Positions 44,054 to 52,291 of a DNA stretch of 64,000 nt are shown in pieces (positions within the stretch are counted from its first letter, which is position 1; the number at the start of each line of letters is the position of its first letter). The stretch lies in assembly GCF_000308055.1 (NCBI RefSeq), contig NZ_CAGY01000007.1, positions 119,693-183,692 of the forward strand, given 5' to 3'. The position numbers and the translations under genes are program-made. The notes under the pieces were generated by a model, which ran no database searches, was not told the DNA's origin, and saw nothing but the letters and a program-made list of their open reading frames with translations. The stretch comes from Actinomyces sp. ph3. Its GTDB lineage: Bacteria > Actinomycetota > Actinomycetes > Actinomycetales > Actinomycetaceae.

Positions 44054-45358
44054 TCACAGTGCCTTGATACCGGCCAAGCCGTCACTGATGAGATCCCGCA
44101 AACGCAGGCCAGAAGCCTTGAACGCATCCATCGCGACCTTCATGATGTGGCGACGCGGGCGCAGATCATGGTTGAAGACTCCATAGAAAACCTCTGCAGC
44201 AAGGCGTCCATAGTCCTTGTACATACGAGGACGCTCAAGGAAAGCGGGGGCTTTCGCGTAGGTCTGCATGTCCTGCCCGACGAAGGAAGATTTCAACTCG
44301 CTGAGGTAGCGATCCATCGTTGCCTGAGAGAAATCGCCGGATTCAAGGGCAGCATGAACCGCCGTTGAAGCCGCGAGCGCAGAACCCGCAGCAAGATCCA
44401 TCCCTCGAATGGTCAAACCAGTGTTAAGAGTGAATCCAGCTGCATCACCAATAATCACCAACCCTGGACGGGTGAGATCGTGGGTCACCATCTGAGGCCC
44501 ATCTTCAATGGTCAGGTGGCACCCGTACTCAAGCAATTCGCCGTCTTCAAGAAGAGGAGCGATTGCCGGGTGAGCGAGCAGGTGATCATGGACATCCGAA
44601 GAGGACAAGCCCGATGCTTCCAAATCATCAAGACGCATGACAACACCAATAGAGACGGAATCTTTATTGGTGTACATGAAAGCTCCACCTGCGACGCCCT
44701 GCGTCGCATCCCCAACCATGGCGTAGGCTGCACCGCAGTTATCGCGCACATTGAAGCGATCTTCAAGGACCTTCTCGGGAAGAGCGATCACCGACTTCAC
44801 ACCCACTGCAAGGTGTTTCTTCGGCTCTTTAGCGCGGATTCCCGCCTGCTGGGCAATGAAAGAGTTCACCCCATCTGCGGCAACCACAACGTGGGAGCGC
44901 AGCTCATCTTCTCCGGCACGAACACCAACAACCTGTCCGTTTTCGATGATGAGGGAGTCAACCTTCACACCCGGCATCACGGTGACACCGGCTTCCTCGC
45001 ACTTCTCGCTCAGCCACAAATCAAGCTTTGCACGCAACACTGTGACTGCATTGGCGGGCTCAGCAAGACGCTGATCCCAGTAGTCAATGTTGACCGCTGA
45101 CTTTTCATTGAGCAGGCTGACGATGTTACGCGTGATTCGGCGTTCTACAGGAGCTTCATTGACGAAGTCCGGGAAGACCTGTTCCATTACTCGGCAGTAG
45201 AAAACACCACCCGAGAGATTCTTGGAACCGGGTTCCATCGCACGCTCGATGAGAAGGACCTCGTGTCCTTGTCCGGCAAGAGTGTAGGCGGCAACGCAAC
45301 CGGCTACACCTCCACCGATGACGATGACCTCGAAATCAACCTCTACTTCTTCAGACAT
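44054..45358 (-). CDS. fixC: Flavoprotein dehydrogenase FixC
   Basis: FAD-dependent oxidoreductase of the ETF-quinone oxidoreductase group. The FAD loop is VIGGGVAGCVAAYTLA, with MEPGSKNLSGGVFY, VVVAADGVNS and VIIGDAAGFTLN following. At 434 residues it matches E. coli FixC (428). It has no membrane anchor. In the fix system it accepts one branch of electrons from EtfAB. 13 bp before fixX. Confidence 0.93.
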   Translation of the reverse strand: MSEEVEVDFEVIVIGGGVAGCVAAYTLAGQGHEVLLIERAMEPGSKNLSGGVFYCRVMEQVFPDFVNEAPVERRITRNIVSLLNEKSAVNIDYWDQRLAEPANAVTVLRAKLDLWLSEKCEEAGVTVMPGVKVDSLIIENGQVVGVRAGEDELRSHVVVAADGVNSFIAQQAGIRAKEPKKHLAVGVKSVIALPEKVLEDRFNVRDNCGAAYAMVGDATQGVAGGAFMYTNKDSVSIGVVMRLDDLEASGLSSSDVHDHLLAHPAIAPLLEDGELLEYGCHLTIEDGPQMVTHDLTRPGLVIIGDAAGFTLNTGLTIRGMDLAAGSALAASTAVHAALESGDFSQATMDRYLSELKSSFVGQDMQTYAKAPAFLERPRMYKDYGRLAAEVFYGVFNHDLRPRRHIMKVAMDAFKASGLRLRDLISDGLAGIKAL

Positions 45359-45366
45359 ACTCTTCC

Positions 45367-46239
45367 TCAGGAAAGTGCTGCGGTAATCGCAGGCAGGACA
45401 TCGTAGAGGTCGCCCACGATTCCGTAGTCAGCAACCTCAAAGATCGGGGCATTGGCATCACTATTGACAGCAACGACGACCTTCGAATCGGACATGCCCG
45501 AGGTGTGCTGAACCTGACCGGAAATACCGGCAGCAAGGTACAGATCCGGAGCAACGTGCATGCCGGAAACACCAACATAGCGATCCTTGGACAGCCAAGC
45601 GGTACCTTCAGCCAGGGGACGGGAGCATGCGAGCTCGGCGCCCAGCGCTGCGGCCAGGTCGCGGGCAATCTGCAGATCTTCCTCGGCCTTGAAGCCACGA
45701 CCGGCTGCGACGATACGACGCGCTGCAGCAAGATTGGCGGGACCTGAACCAGCGGGCTCCACAGCGCTCACGCTGGCTTCGTAGTGTTCTTCCGAACCGG
45801 CCTCGGGCGCAACTTCTGCACCTTCGACGGGGGCTCCACCTTCGAGGACGACAACAGCGCCGCCGGGGAAGGAAATGGTCTCCTGAGTCAGGCCACCAAA
45901 GCGCGAAACTTCGGCCTCGCCAGCGGAAACGCGGAGCGCACCGTTGATGAGGGGAAGGCCCAGGCGCGCTGCAACAGCGCCGGCAAGGACGCGCTCAACG
46001 GGACGGTTCGCGGCAAAGACGATATCTGCGCCTGCGCCTTCCAACACGGCGTTCACCGCGGGAGCAAAAGCCTCAAGAGGCGCATCGCTTCCACGACCGA
46101 TGGTCACAACGCGGTCAACACCAGCGATGCCGGTGGCCTCATTGCCAAGAGCGATGACGGTAACGGAACCGATCGCACGCGCGGCCTCTACGAGGGATGC
46201 AATCTGATTCGATGTCGTAATGATCCATGCGTTAGTCAT
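45367..46239 (-). CDS. fixB: Electron transfer flavoprotein alpha subunit FixB
   Basis: 290-residue ETF alpha. The C-terminal FAD domain is recognisable from CSRPLAEG through ISGQVQHTSGMSDSK to NSDANAPIFEVADYGIVGDL, the alpha-ETF signature. The N-terminal domain is Ala-rich. With FixA it forms the electron carrier that in E. coli serves CaiA. 15 bp after fixA. Confidence 0.93.
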   Translation of the reverse strand: MTNAWIITTSNQIASLVEAARAIGSVTVIALGNEATGIAGVDRVVTIGRGSDAPLEAFAPAVNAVLEGAGADIVFAANRPVERVLAGAVAARLGLPLINGALRVSAGEAEVSRFGGLTQETISFPGGAVVVLEGGAPVEGAEVAPEAGSEEHYEASVSAVEPAGSGPANLAAARRIVAAGRGFKAEEDLQIARDLAAALGAELACSRPLAEGTAWLSKDRYVGVSGMHVAPDLYLAAGISGQVQHTSGMSDSKVVVAVNSDANAPIFEVADYGIVGDLYDVLPAITAALS

Positions 46240-46254
46240 TGTCCAAGTCCTTTC

Positions 46255-47016
46255 TCAGAGCACACCAGCGCTACGAAGCGCCTCAACCAGCTTCACAGCG
46301 GCGTCGTCACCACTGAGAATTTCCTTCTTACGTTCCTGAGCGACCGGGCGCAGGCGGCCGGTGACCTCAACGGAAATCGGCTCGACACCCAGATCTGCAA
46401 GAGCAACGGTGTCCATCGGCTTCTTTCCAGCCTGCAGAACATCCTTCATGCCGGGAACCTTGACGGTCGCAGCATCTGTCGTCACGGCAACGACGACAGG
46501 GCCCTCGATAGAAATCGTTCGGGTGCCAGAGGCGGTAGCCTGCGTGATGGTCCACCCATCTCCGTTGGCCTCGACCGCGGAAACCTCCTGGAAGCAGGGC
46601 CATCCCAGGTAACCGGCGACCAGAGCAGACATCATCTTGGCGGACTCATCAATCGAAGAATCACCCGTCAGGAGGATATTCGCGCCTTCAACCTTGCGAA
46701 CCAGAGCAGCAAGCGCGGCTGCGACCGCAGTGGCGTTCAGATCACGAACGGCATCATCGGCGACGACCAACGCACGGTCGAGTCCGCGCGAAAGAGCAGC
46801 CTTTTTTGCCATTGAGGAGGACACCTGTGCGTCTCCCACGGAAATGCCAACGAGCTCTTCGCCCTTAGCATCTGCGACAGTGCGTGCCACCTGAATGGCA
46901 ACGGGGTCGTATTCACTCACCGCGGCCTTCGCACGCGACCAGTCAACGACACCATCAGAACCCACGGTTGTATCCTGCGGGTTTGCAGCGTACTTATACG
47001 CGACAACGATACTCAT
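46255..47016 (-). CDS. fixA: Electron transfer flavoprotein beta subunit FixA
   Basis: 253-residue ETF beta. The start MSIVVAYKYAANPQDTTV and the DWSRAKAAVSEYDPVAIQVA segment align with E. coli FixA; VAVTTDAATVKVPGMKDVL is the beta-ETF signature region. I chose the ATG at 47016 with AGAAGGA. First gene of fixABCX, divergent from the TetR gene. FixABCX complexes can bifurcate NADH electrons. Confidence 0.93.
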   Translation of the reverse strand: MSIVVAYKYAANPQDTTVGSDGVVDWSRAKAAVSEYDPVAIQVARTVADAKGEELVGISVGDAQVSSSMAKKAALSRGLDRALVVADDAVRDLNATAVAAALAALVRKVEGANILLTGDSSIDESAKMMSALVAGYLGWPCFQEVSAVEANGDGWTITQATASGTRTISIEGPVVVAVTTDAATVKVPGMKDVLQAGKKPMDTVALADLGVEPISVEVTGRLRPVAQERKKEILSGDDAAVKLVEALRSAGVL

Positions 47017-47162
47017 CGTGTCCTTCTCTCTTGAGTGTTGTTTTCGGATAGATACAGGGAAGACTCCCCAAGTTTTCCCAGCTCCCGAAAAGCGCACGCA
47101 TTAACCCGCAAAGTGCGAGTAATATGGCGCTTACCAGCAGCTATGAAAGAAAGGTGCAAGTC

Positions 47163-47795
47163 GTGCCGAATCCTCGACAAGACGCGCCCAAAGTTGGTCG
47201 ACCGCGCGATGAAGTGGTCGAAACCAAAATCATCGAAAGTGCCCTGACACTCTACGGAGAGGTCGGCTGGGCCGCTTTCAACCTGACCAAGGTCGCCAGC
47301 GCTGCCGGAGTGGGCAAATCCAGCATTTACACACGCTGGGAAACCCGCGATGACCTCTTGAAGGACGCCTTCGCGCGATTGGTTCGTTGCCCTGGCCCAC
47401 GCGGGAATAGCGCGCGGGAAGTTTTGATGAACGAGGCCGAATTCCGCCTTCGCGAGTACCTTGGCCCAAATCGCCGGGCAGTTCGTCGCCTGTTCGTCGA
47501 GGCCGGTGAAACAAACGATCCGACGATCGCGCTGATTCACAACCAGATTTTCGTTACCCCCTTGGGTGCGATTCGCACACGCTTGTGGGAGTTCAAGAGC
47601 GCGGGGCAAATTAAGGACACCCTGTCGGTGACCCGCCTGCTTGACGCGGTTGAAGGCTCGGTTCTGATGCGCACCTTCTGCCTGCCCGATGACTACATCG
47701 ACTGCTTCATGCTGAAGGTTCCGCGCTACCTTGAAGCTTTGATTGACGATCAGCTTCATGGCAGTCTCAATTCGTCATTACGCGCAGTATCCTGA
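47163..47795 (+). CDS. TetR-family transcriptional regulator
   Basis: About 210 residues. The N-terminal HTH (LYGEVGWAAFNLTKVASAAG and KSSIYTRWETRDDLL) is a standard TetR domain; the C-terminal ligand domain is not assignable. The GTG at 47163 has AAAGG upstream; an ATG at 47124 is possible but overlaps a TAATAT box that may be the -10. It faces away from fixABCX and is the obvious candidate regulator of the fix operon and perhaps of the carnitine-like operon. An inverted repeat CGCAC-N15-GTGCG (47093-47117) lies in the shared gap. Confidence 0.85.
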   Translation: MPNPRQDAPKVGRPRDEVVETKIIESALTLYGEVGWAAFNLTKVASAAGVGKSSIYTRWETRDDLLKDAFARLVRCPGPRGNSAREVLMNEAEFRLREYLGPNRRAVRRLFVEAGETNDPTIALIHNQIFVTPLGAIRTRLWEFKSAGQIKDTLSVTRLLDAVEGSVLMRTFCLPDDYIDCFMLKVPRYLEALIDDQLHGSLNSSLRAVS

Positions 47796-48433
47796 GTCAC
47801 TTCCCGCGGGCAAAGAACGCGTGCCCAGTGCCTGAGCTGCGACTTTTCTGCTGCCAAAGTGGTGGCTGGACCGTGCCCGGGAAGTACGCGAAAATCCTGA
47901 GTAAGCTCTGCGAGTTTCGCGCAGGAAGAGGCCATAAGCGCCCGGTCTCCCCCGGGGAAATCAGTCCGTCCAATCGTTCCGGCAAATAGCATGTCGCCGC
48001 TGAACAGGATCGAGTTGGCACGATCGATCAAACAGATATGTCCCTGAGTGTGTCCCGGGGTATCGATCACCTCAAGGCGATCGATACCCCACTCAATGAC
48101 ATCGCCTTCCTTCAAAGACCGATCAACGTGATCCACGACGTAGTCGATACCTTCGGCATCGAATCCAGACAGATGCAAGTCCCGCGTTCCAGCAACATCT
48201 GCAGCTCCACAGGCAACCCAGCACCCGTGTTGAGCGACAAGTTCATTGACAGCCCCGATGTGGTCGCAATGACAGTGGGTGAGCACGATACCGATGACGT
48301 CCAGGTCCTGCGTCCATTGCTGGAGGAAGCTCGCCTGGTCGCCCGGGTCGACAATAATCGTCCCGCCTTCATTCGTTAGCGCGTAACAATTCGTGCGGTA
48401 CGCGCTCACAACCACTGAATCAATGCGATACAT
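47756..48433 (-). CDS. MBL-fold hydrolase (glyoxalase II-like)
   Basis: 225-residue metallo-beta-lactamase-fold protein. The metal motif HCHCDH is at residues 53-58 and further ligands come from TPGHTQGH, SGDMLF and VLPGHGP. This is the glyoxalase II/thioesterase-like branch, so hydrolysis of a thioester or similar is plausible. It is the last gene of the cai-like operon, 3 bp after the MFS gene, and its 3' end overlaps that of TetR by 40 bp. Confidence 0.85.
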   Translation of the reverse strand: MYRIDSVVVSAYRTNCYALTNEGGTIIVDPGDQASFLQQWTQDLDVIGIVLTHCHCDHIGAVNELVAQHGCWVACGAADVAGTRDLHLSGFDAEGIDYVVDHVDRSLKEGDVIEWGIDRLEVIDTPGHTQGHICLIDRANSILFSGDMLFAGTIGRTDFPGGDRALMASSCAKLAELTQDFRVLPGHGPATTLAAEKSQLRHWARVLCPREVTQDTARNDELRLP

Positions 48434-48436
48434 CGT

Positions 48437-49825
48437 TTAGCGCCCCTTGAAGTCCGCTGATCCTGTAACGTCCAAGCTCAGGCCCTTGGTTTCGGGGGCC
48501 CAAACGAAGGAAACACCAAATCCAAGAGCTGAAATGAGGGCACCGGCAAGCATGGTCGCAGAGATCCCGTAATCGGCGATAAATGCCGGAAGGACGAACA
48601 TTGAGTAGACGGTGCCAATTCGGCTCAGAGCCATAGCAACGCCCATTGCCGAGGCGCGAATGGAGGTTGGGAAGAGCTCGTTGGGGTAGAGCCACTCGAG
48701 GTTGCCCGGACCGCCGGCAAGAAGTGCGTAGGCGATGAAGCAGATGGAAATCAGAACGATTCCGCCCTGCGGGAAGAAACCAATCAGGCCAAGTGCAATC
48801 GTCATGCCGAAGAAACACCAGATGATGAGCGGACGACGCCCCACGCGTTCAGCCAAGTACATTGCGGGGAATGTACCGAGCATGAAGAAGGTGCCGATAA
48901 CAAGCTCACCAATCAGCGAATTGCGTCCCTCTCCGAGGCCAATTGAGCCAACGATTGTGGGGCCATAGGTGTAGAGGGCAAACATCGGAATTGCCTGGCA
49001 GAGCCAAATCACACCAACGAAGATCACGCGACGAAGATAAACTCCGCTGAAGATCTTCTTAAACTCAGTTTTTTCTGCAACCTCTTGCGCAGGAAGGCGG
49101 ACATTTTCACCGAAGAGTTTCATGACAACGCGATCGGCCTCTTCTTGACGGCCCTTCGATGCCAACCACCTAGGAGATTCGGGGATATCCCAACGTCCGA
49201 TAAGAATCAGCACTGCCGGAATCGCAGACGATGCCAGCATCCAGCGCCAGCCGTGAGGAGTCTCGTAAAGAGCGTAGCCCACAAGAGCCGCGACATTGGC
49301 GCCAAGGTACCATGCGGCAGCGATCATGCCCATCGACATTGCACGATGTTTGCGGGGTGAAAACTCCGCGATCATCGATGTGGCAATCGGATAATCGGCG
49401 CCGATTGCCACACCGATGAGGAAGCGCAGAGCCACTAATTGCAGAGGAGACGTAACGACGGCACACAGTGCCGACAAAACGACAATGACGATCAGGTCGA
49501 GAATGAACATCTTGTGACGACCAATGAGGTCCGTCAGCCATCCTCCGACTGCAGCTCCCAAGAAAAGACCGACCAATGCGGCGATTCCCAGCAAGCCCGA
49601 CATGGAATTACTGATCTCGATATCGGTACCCAGGCGTGAAAGCGCTACGCCGATAATTCCTAGAACATAACCCTCAAGGAACGGACCGCCACTGGAAAAT
49701 GCGATGATGCGCCAGAGCACACCTGACATATCCAGATCTTCGAGATCTGTTACTTCCTTTTTCACTGCGTGTATCCCCTCTAACACCTCGGTAGCAGAGC
49801 TGCGGATCATCGTGTGATCACGCAT
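48437..49825 (-). CDS. MFS transporter, sugar/organic acid porter type
   Basis: Twelve-span major facilitator of 462 residues with a cytoplasmic N terminus. The motifs GGWLTDLIGRHK (loop 2-3), IPESPRWLASKGR (end of TM6 loop) and AERVGRRPLI (loop 8-9) mark the sugar-porter-like group that also carries organic acids and quaternary amines. Within the cai-like operon it may import the substrate. Start ATG 49825, or 49810 as an alternative. Confidence 0.87.
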   Translation of the reverse strand: MRDHTMIRSSATEVLEGIHAVKKEVTDLEDLDMSGVLWRIIAFSSGGPFLEGYVLGIIGVALSRLGTDIEISNSMSGLLGIAALVGLFLGAAVGGWLTDLIGRHKMFILDLIVIVVLSALCAVVTSPLQLVALRFLIGVAIGADYPIATSMIAEFSPRKHRAMSMGMIAAAWYLGANVAALVGYALYETPHGWRWMLASSAIPAVLILIGRWDIPESPRWLASKGRQEEADRVVMKLFGENVRLPAQEVAEKTEFKKIFSGVYLRRVIFVGVIWLCQAIPMFALYTYGPTIVGSIGLGEGRNSLIGELVIGTFFMLGTFPAMYLAERVGRRPLIIWCFFGMTIALGLIGFFPQGGIVLISICFIAYALLAGGPGNLEWLYPNELFPTSIRASAMGVAMALSRIGTVYSMFVLPAFIADYGISATMLAGALISALGFGVSFVWAPETKGLSLDVTGSADFKGR

Positions 49826-49844
49826 CTATGCTTTCAAGGTTACT

Positions 49845-50720
49845 TCAGCGGTATTCGATAATCCCCCAGTTCAGGTGCGGCTTCGCGCCGGTGACATCAG
49901 CATCTTCGTCCACCAGTTGGAAACGGAGCTCGCCTTCTCCAACCTTCCACAGCTTCGTCTTCAGAGTGCTACCGGGCAGAACCGGCGAAGTAATGCGGGT
50001 CTTGAAACGGCTGATGCGCTCGGGTTCTCCGGGAACGAAAGCGTTGATTGCATGACGCATAACAACACCCGCATAAGAGATTGCGTGAAGAATGGGACGA
50101 GGCTCACCGTTCTCAGCTGCGTAATCCCAGTCGATGTGCTGCGGGTGGTAGTCACCCGACAGGCGGTAGATCAAGGCCTGGTTCTCAGGAATACGCTCAA
50201 CAACCTCGACGTCAACCTCACGCTCTGGCATCTCGACGATGTCCTTGGGAGGCTTGGGGCCTCCCCAGCCACCGTCGTAAATCAGGCAGTCCCAAGATTC
50301 GTTCGTGAAAAGCAGATTGCCGTCCGAATCGTAGGTGTCGCCAATATGCTGAGCGAGCAGGCCACGGCCCTCACCACGGTCATAGAGGCCTTCAAGGCGA
50401 ACCATGGTCTCCAGGTGATCGCTCATCTTGGTGATCGGCTGGTGGAAGCGAATATCGAAGCCCCAGTGCAGGGAGCCCGCGTAGTTGTAGCCGTAGTCGA
50501 TGGTACGAGTGACCTCAGAATCCACGATGAGCATCGCACCAAACATGGGCAGAACCTTGAGCTGAGGATTACGTTCATCGTGCTCGTTGAGGTATTCGAG
50601 GCCGTCCTTGCCATCGATACCTGCACCGCAGCCAAGAGCAAACAGCTCAAGATCACGGAAAGTGTAGTCACGGACGAAAGGACCGAAGGTCTGTCCGACC
50701 ATATCCGTATTGATTGCCAT
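49845..50720 (-). CDS. MaoC-type double hot-dog enoyl-CoA hydratase
   Basis: 291-residue double hot-dog protein like the R-specific hydratase domain of peroxisomal multifunctional enzyme 2. The catalytic Asp190 and His195 sit in SGDYHPQHID, although the family normally has Asn two residues after the Asp and here it is His. The second hot-dog holds the motif; the first is probably non-catalytic. GGxxxA-like helix ILHAISYAGV follows. ATG 50720 with AAAGGA. It sits where CaiD is expected and would interconvert an enoyl-CoA and an (R)-3-hydroxyacyl-CoA; L-carnitine is the (R) isomer. Confidence 0.83.
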   Translation of the reverse strand: MAINTDMVGQTFGPFVRDYTFRDLELFALGCGAGIDGKDGLEYLNEHDERNPQLKVLPMFGAMLIVDSEVTRTIDYGYNYAGSLHWGFDIRFHQPITKMSDHLETMVRLEGLYDRGEGRGLLAQHIGDTYDSDGNLLFTNESWDCLIYDGGWGGPKPPKDIVEMPEREVDVEVVERIPENQALIYRLSGDYHPQHIDWDYAAENGEPRPILHAISYAGVVMRHAINAFVPGEPERISRFKTRITSPVLPGSTLKTKLWKVGEGELRFQLVDEDADVTGAKPHLNWGIIEYR

Positions 50721-50731
50721 GCCTGTTCCTT

Positions 50732-52288
50732 TCACAGGGTTTTGAGTAATTCTTTATTGACTTTGCCGTATTCACCGCGAGGCAGCTCATCAATGATTCG
50801 TACCTCGTTGGGAACTTTGAAGGAGGACAGTCGTTGGCGGCAAAACTCCAACACACTGTCAGGGCTCAGGTCCTTACCCGGGTGGAGGGTAAGGAAGGCA
50901 TGAATATCTTGCCCGCGAATGGGGTTGCGAACTCCGACGACTGCCGCATCGCTCACTTGCGGGATTTGGCGTAGAAGGTTTTCAATTTCTCCCGAGGCCA
51001 CCGACTCACCGTTGCGCTTGATGAGATCGTGTCGCCGATCAACGAAGAAGAGCCATCCATCGGGGTCAACGTATCCCCAGTCACCGGTGTGATACCACCC
51101 ATCGATGACAGCCTCATCAGTCGCATCGGGGCGCTGCCAGTACCCTTGCATGAGCGAGATTCCCATCTCGCCACGAATGCAGATTTCGCCGTTGTGTCCC
51201 TGCGCTACTTCTACTCCAGATTCATCACAAATCTTGAGTTCATAGTCCGGACCAACCTGTCCCACAGAAGGCCACCGCCGCTCCCCCACGGGCGGATCGG
51301 TAACAACTCCAACCAGGGTCTCGGTCGAGCCATAGTTATTGAGTAGTGGAACAGCAAAACGCTTTTCAAAGCGTTCTTTGTCTTCATCGGACAGCATCAG
51401 GAAATAGTGCATCTGACGCACACAGTGCTTCTGTTCTTCTGGATCCACGGGTTGAGCAAGCATCGTCATGACAATCAGTGCCATTCCCTGGACTAGAGTC
51501 GCTCGGGTCTGACACACCGATTTCCAGAAACGATGCGCGCTGTAACGGCTAAGAAGAATCAGCGTCGCTCCAGCGGTGATGACCGGAATGAAGGCTGAGA
51601 GCTGGAAGTTCACGTGACTGGCAACCATAGAAGTCGCGTAGCGATCATCACTGGTCATCGCCAGTTCCCAGTTGACGTATTTTCCTGAAAATACGGCATT
51701 GGCATGGGTGATCATGACACCTTTAGGAGAGGCGGTCGTCCCAGAGGTGAACATAATTTCCAGAAGACTCAGCGCTTCAAGCTGCGGATCGTAATCCAGC
51801 TGCGGTGAGCACGTCCGGCTGAGAGCAAGTAGAGAAGACTCCTCCTCACCGGCATCACTTCCCACCAAGAGCACCTGAACCCCCGAGGCCAGCACGGCCT
51901 CGTCAAGGGTCAGCGAACAGCCTCGGGTACAAATCACCGCGCGAGCGCCACTGGCATCGATCAGCCCCGCAAGTTCGAAAGAAGTTCCCTTCGTGTCCAG
52001 GGGAACGATGACCGCACCGATCTTCGCGATCGCCAAGAAGCACTCGATGAACTCGATGCTATTGGGCAGGTAAAGTGCAATGCGGTCACCGCTGCGATAG
52101 CCCAGTTTGAGAAGGGCATTCGCATATCGATTCACTTGCTCATCTGTCTGACGGTAGGAGCGTTCAACGCGCACACCAGCGCACACATCCTCAAAAATGA
52201 GGAAGCTGCGTTCTGGGGCTGCATTAACCGCATCCTCCCAGATGTCGCGCAGATTAGTGCGCGAGTGAATCTCATCCCGAATGGTCAC
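50732..52288 (-). CDS. caiC: Carnitine/crotonobetaine-CoA ligase-like protein CaiC
   Basis: ANL-superfamily acyl-CoA ligase of 518 residues, the length of E. coli CaiC (517). The ATP motif is MFTSGTTASPKGVMITH; NNYGSTETLVG, DGWYHTGDWGY, FVDRRHDLIKRNGE and the C-terminal Lys motif GKVNKELL complete the set. Segments such as RRWPSVGQVG and KRFAVPLLNNYG align closely with CaiC. It starts at GTG 52288, 3 bp after caiB, with GAGGA inside caiB. It should charge the substrate with CoA at the expense of ATP. Confidence 0.9.
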   Translation of the reverse strand: MTIRDEIHSRTNLRDIWEDAVNAAPERSFLIFEDVCAGVRVERSYRQTDEQVNRYANALLKLGYRSGDRIALYLPNSIEFIECFLAIAKIGAVIVPLDTKGTSFELAGLIDASGARAVICTRGCSLTLDEAVLASGVQVLLVGSDAGEEESSLLALSRTCSPQLDYDPQLEALSLLEIMFTSGTTASPKGVMITHANAVFSGKYVNWELAMTSDDRYATSMVASHVNFQLSAFIPVITAGATLILLSRYSAHRFWKSVCQTRATLVQGMALIVMTMLAQPVDPEEQKHCVRQMHYFLMLSDEDKERFEKRFAVPLLNNYGSTETLVGVVTDPPVGERRWPSVGQVGPDYELKICDESGVEVAQGHNGEICIRGEMGISLMQGYWQRPDATDEAVIDGWYHTGDWGYVDPDGWLFFVDRRHDLIKRNGESVASGEIENLLRQIPQVSDAAVVGVRNPIRGQDIHAFLTLHPGKDLSPDSVLEFCRQRLSSFKVPNEVRIIDELPRGEYGKVNKELLKTL

Positions 52289-52291
52289 GAA

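Noticed and set aside
45784..46815. 343-codon plus-strand frame across fixB and fixA
   Set aside because: It spans two well-supported minus-strand genes and the gap between them, and its composition looks like antisense sequence.
47013..47759. 248-codon minus-strand frame opposite the TetR gene
   Set aside because: The plus-strand TetR reading has a clear HTH and ribosome site; this frame has neither.
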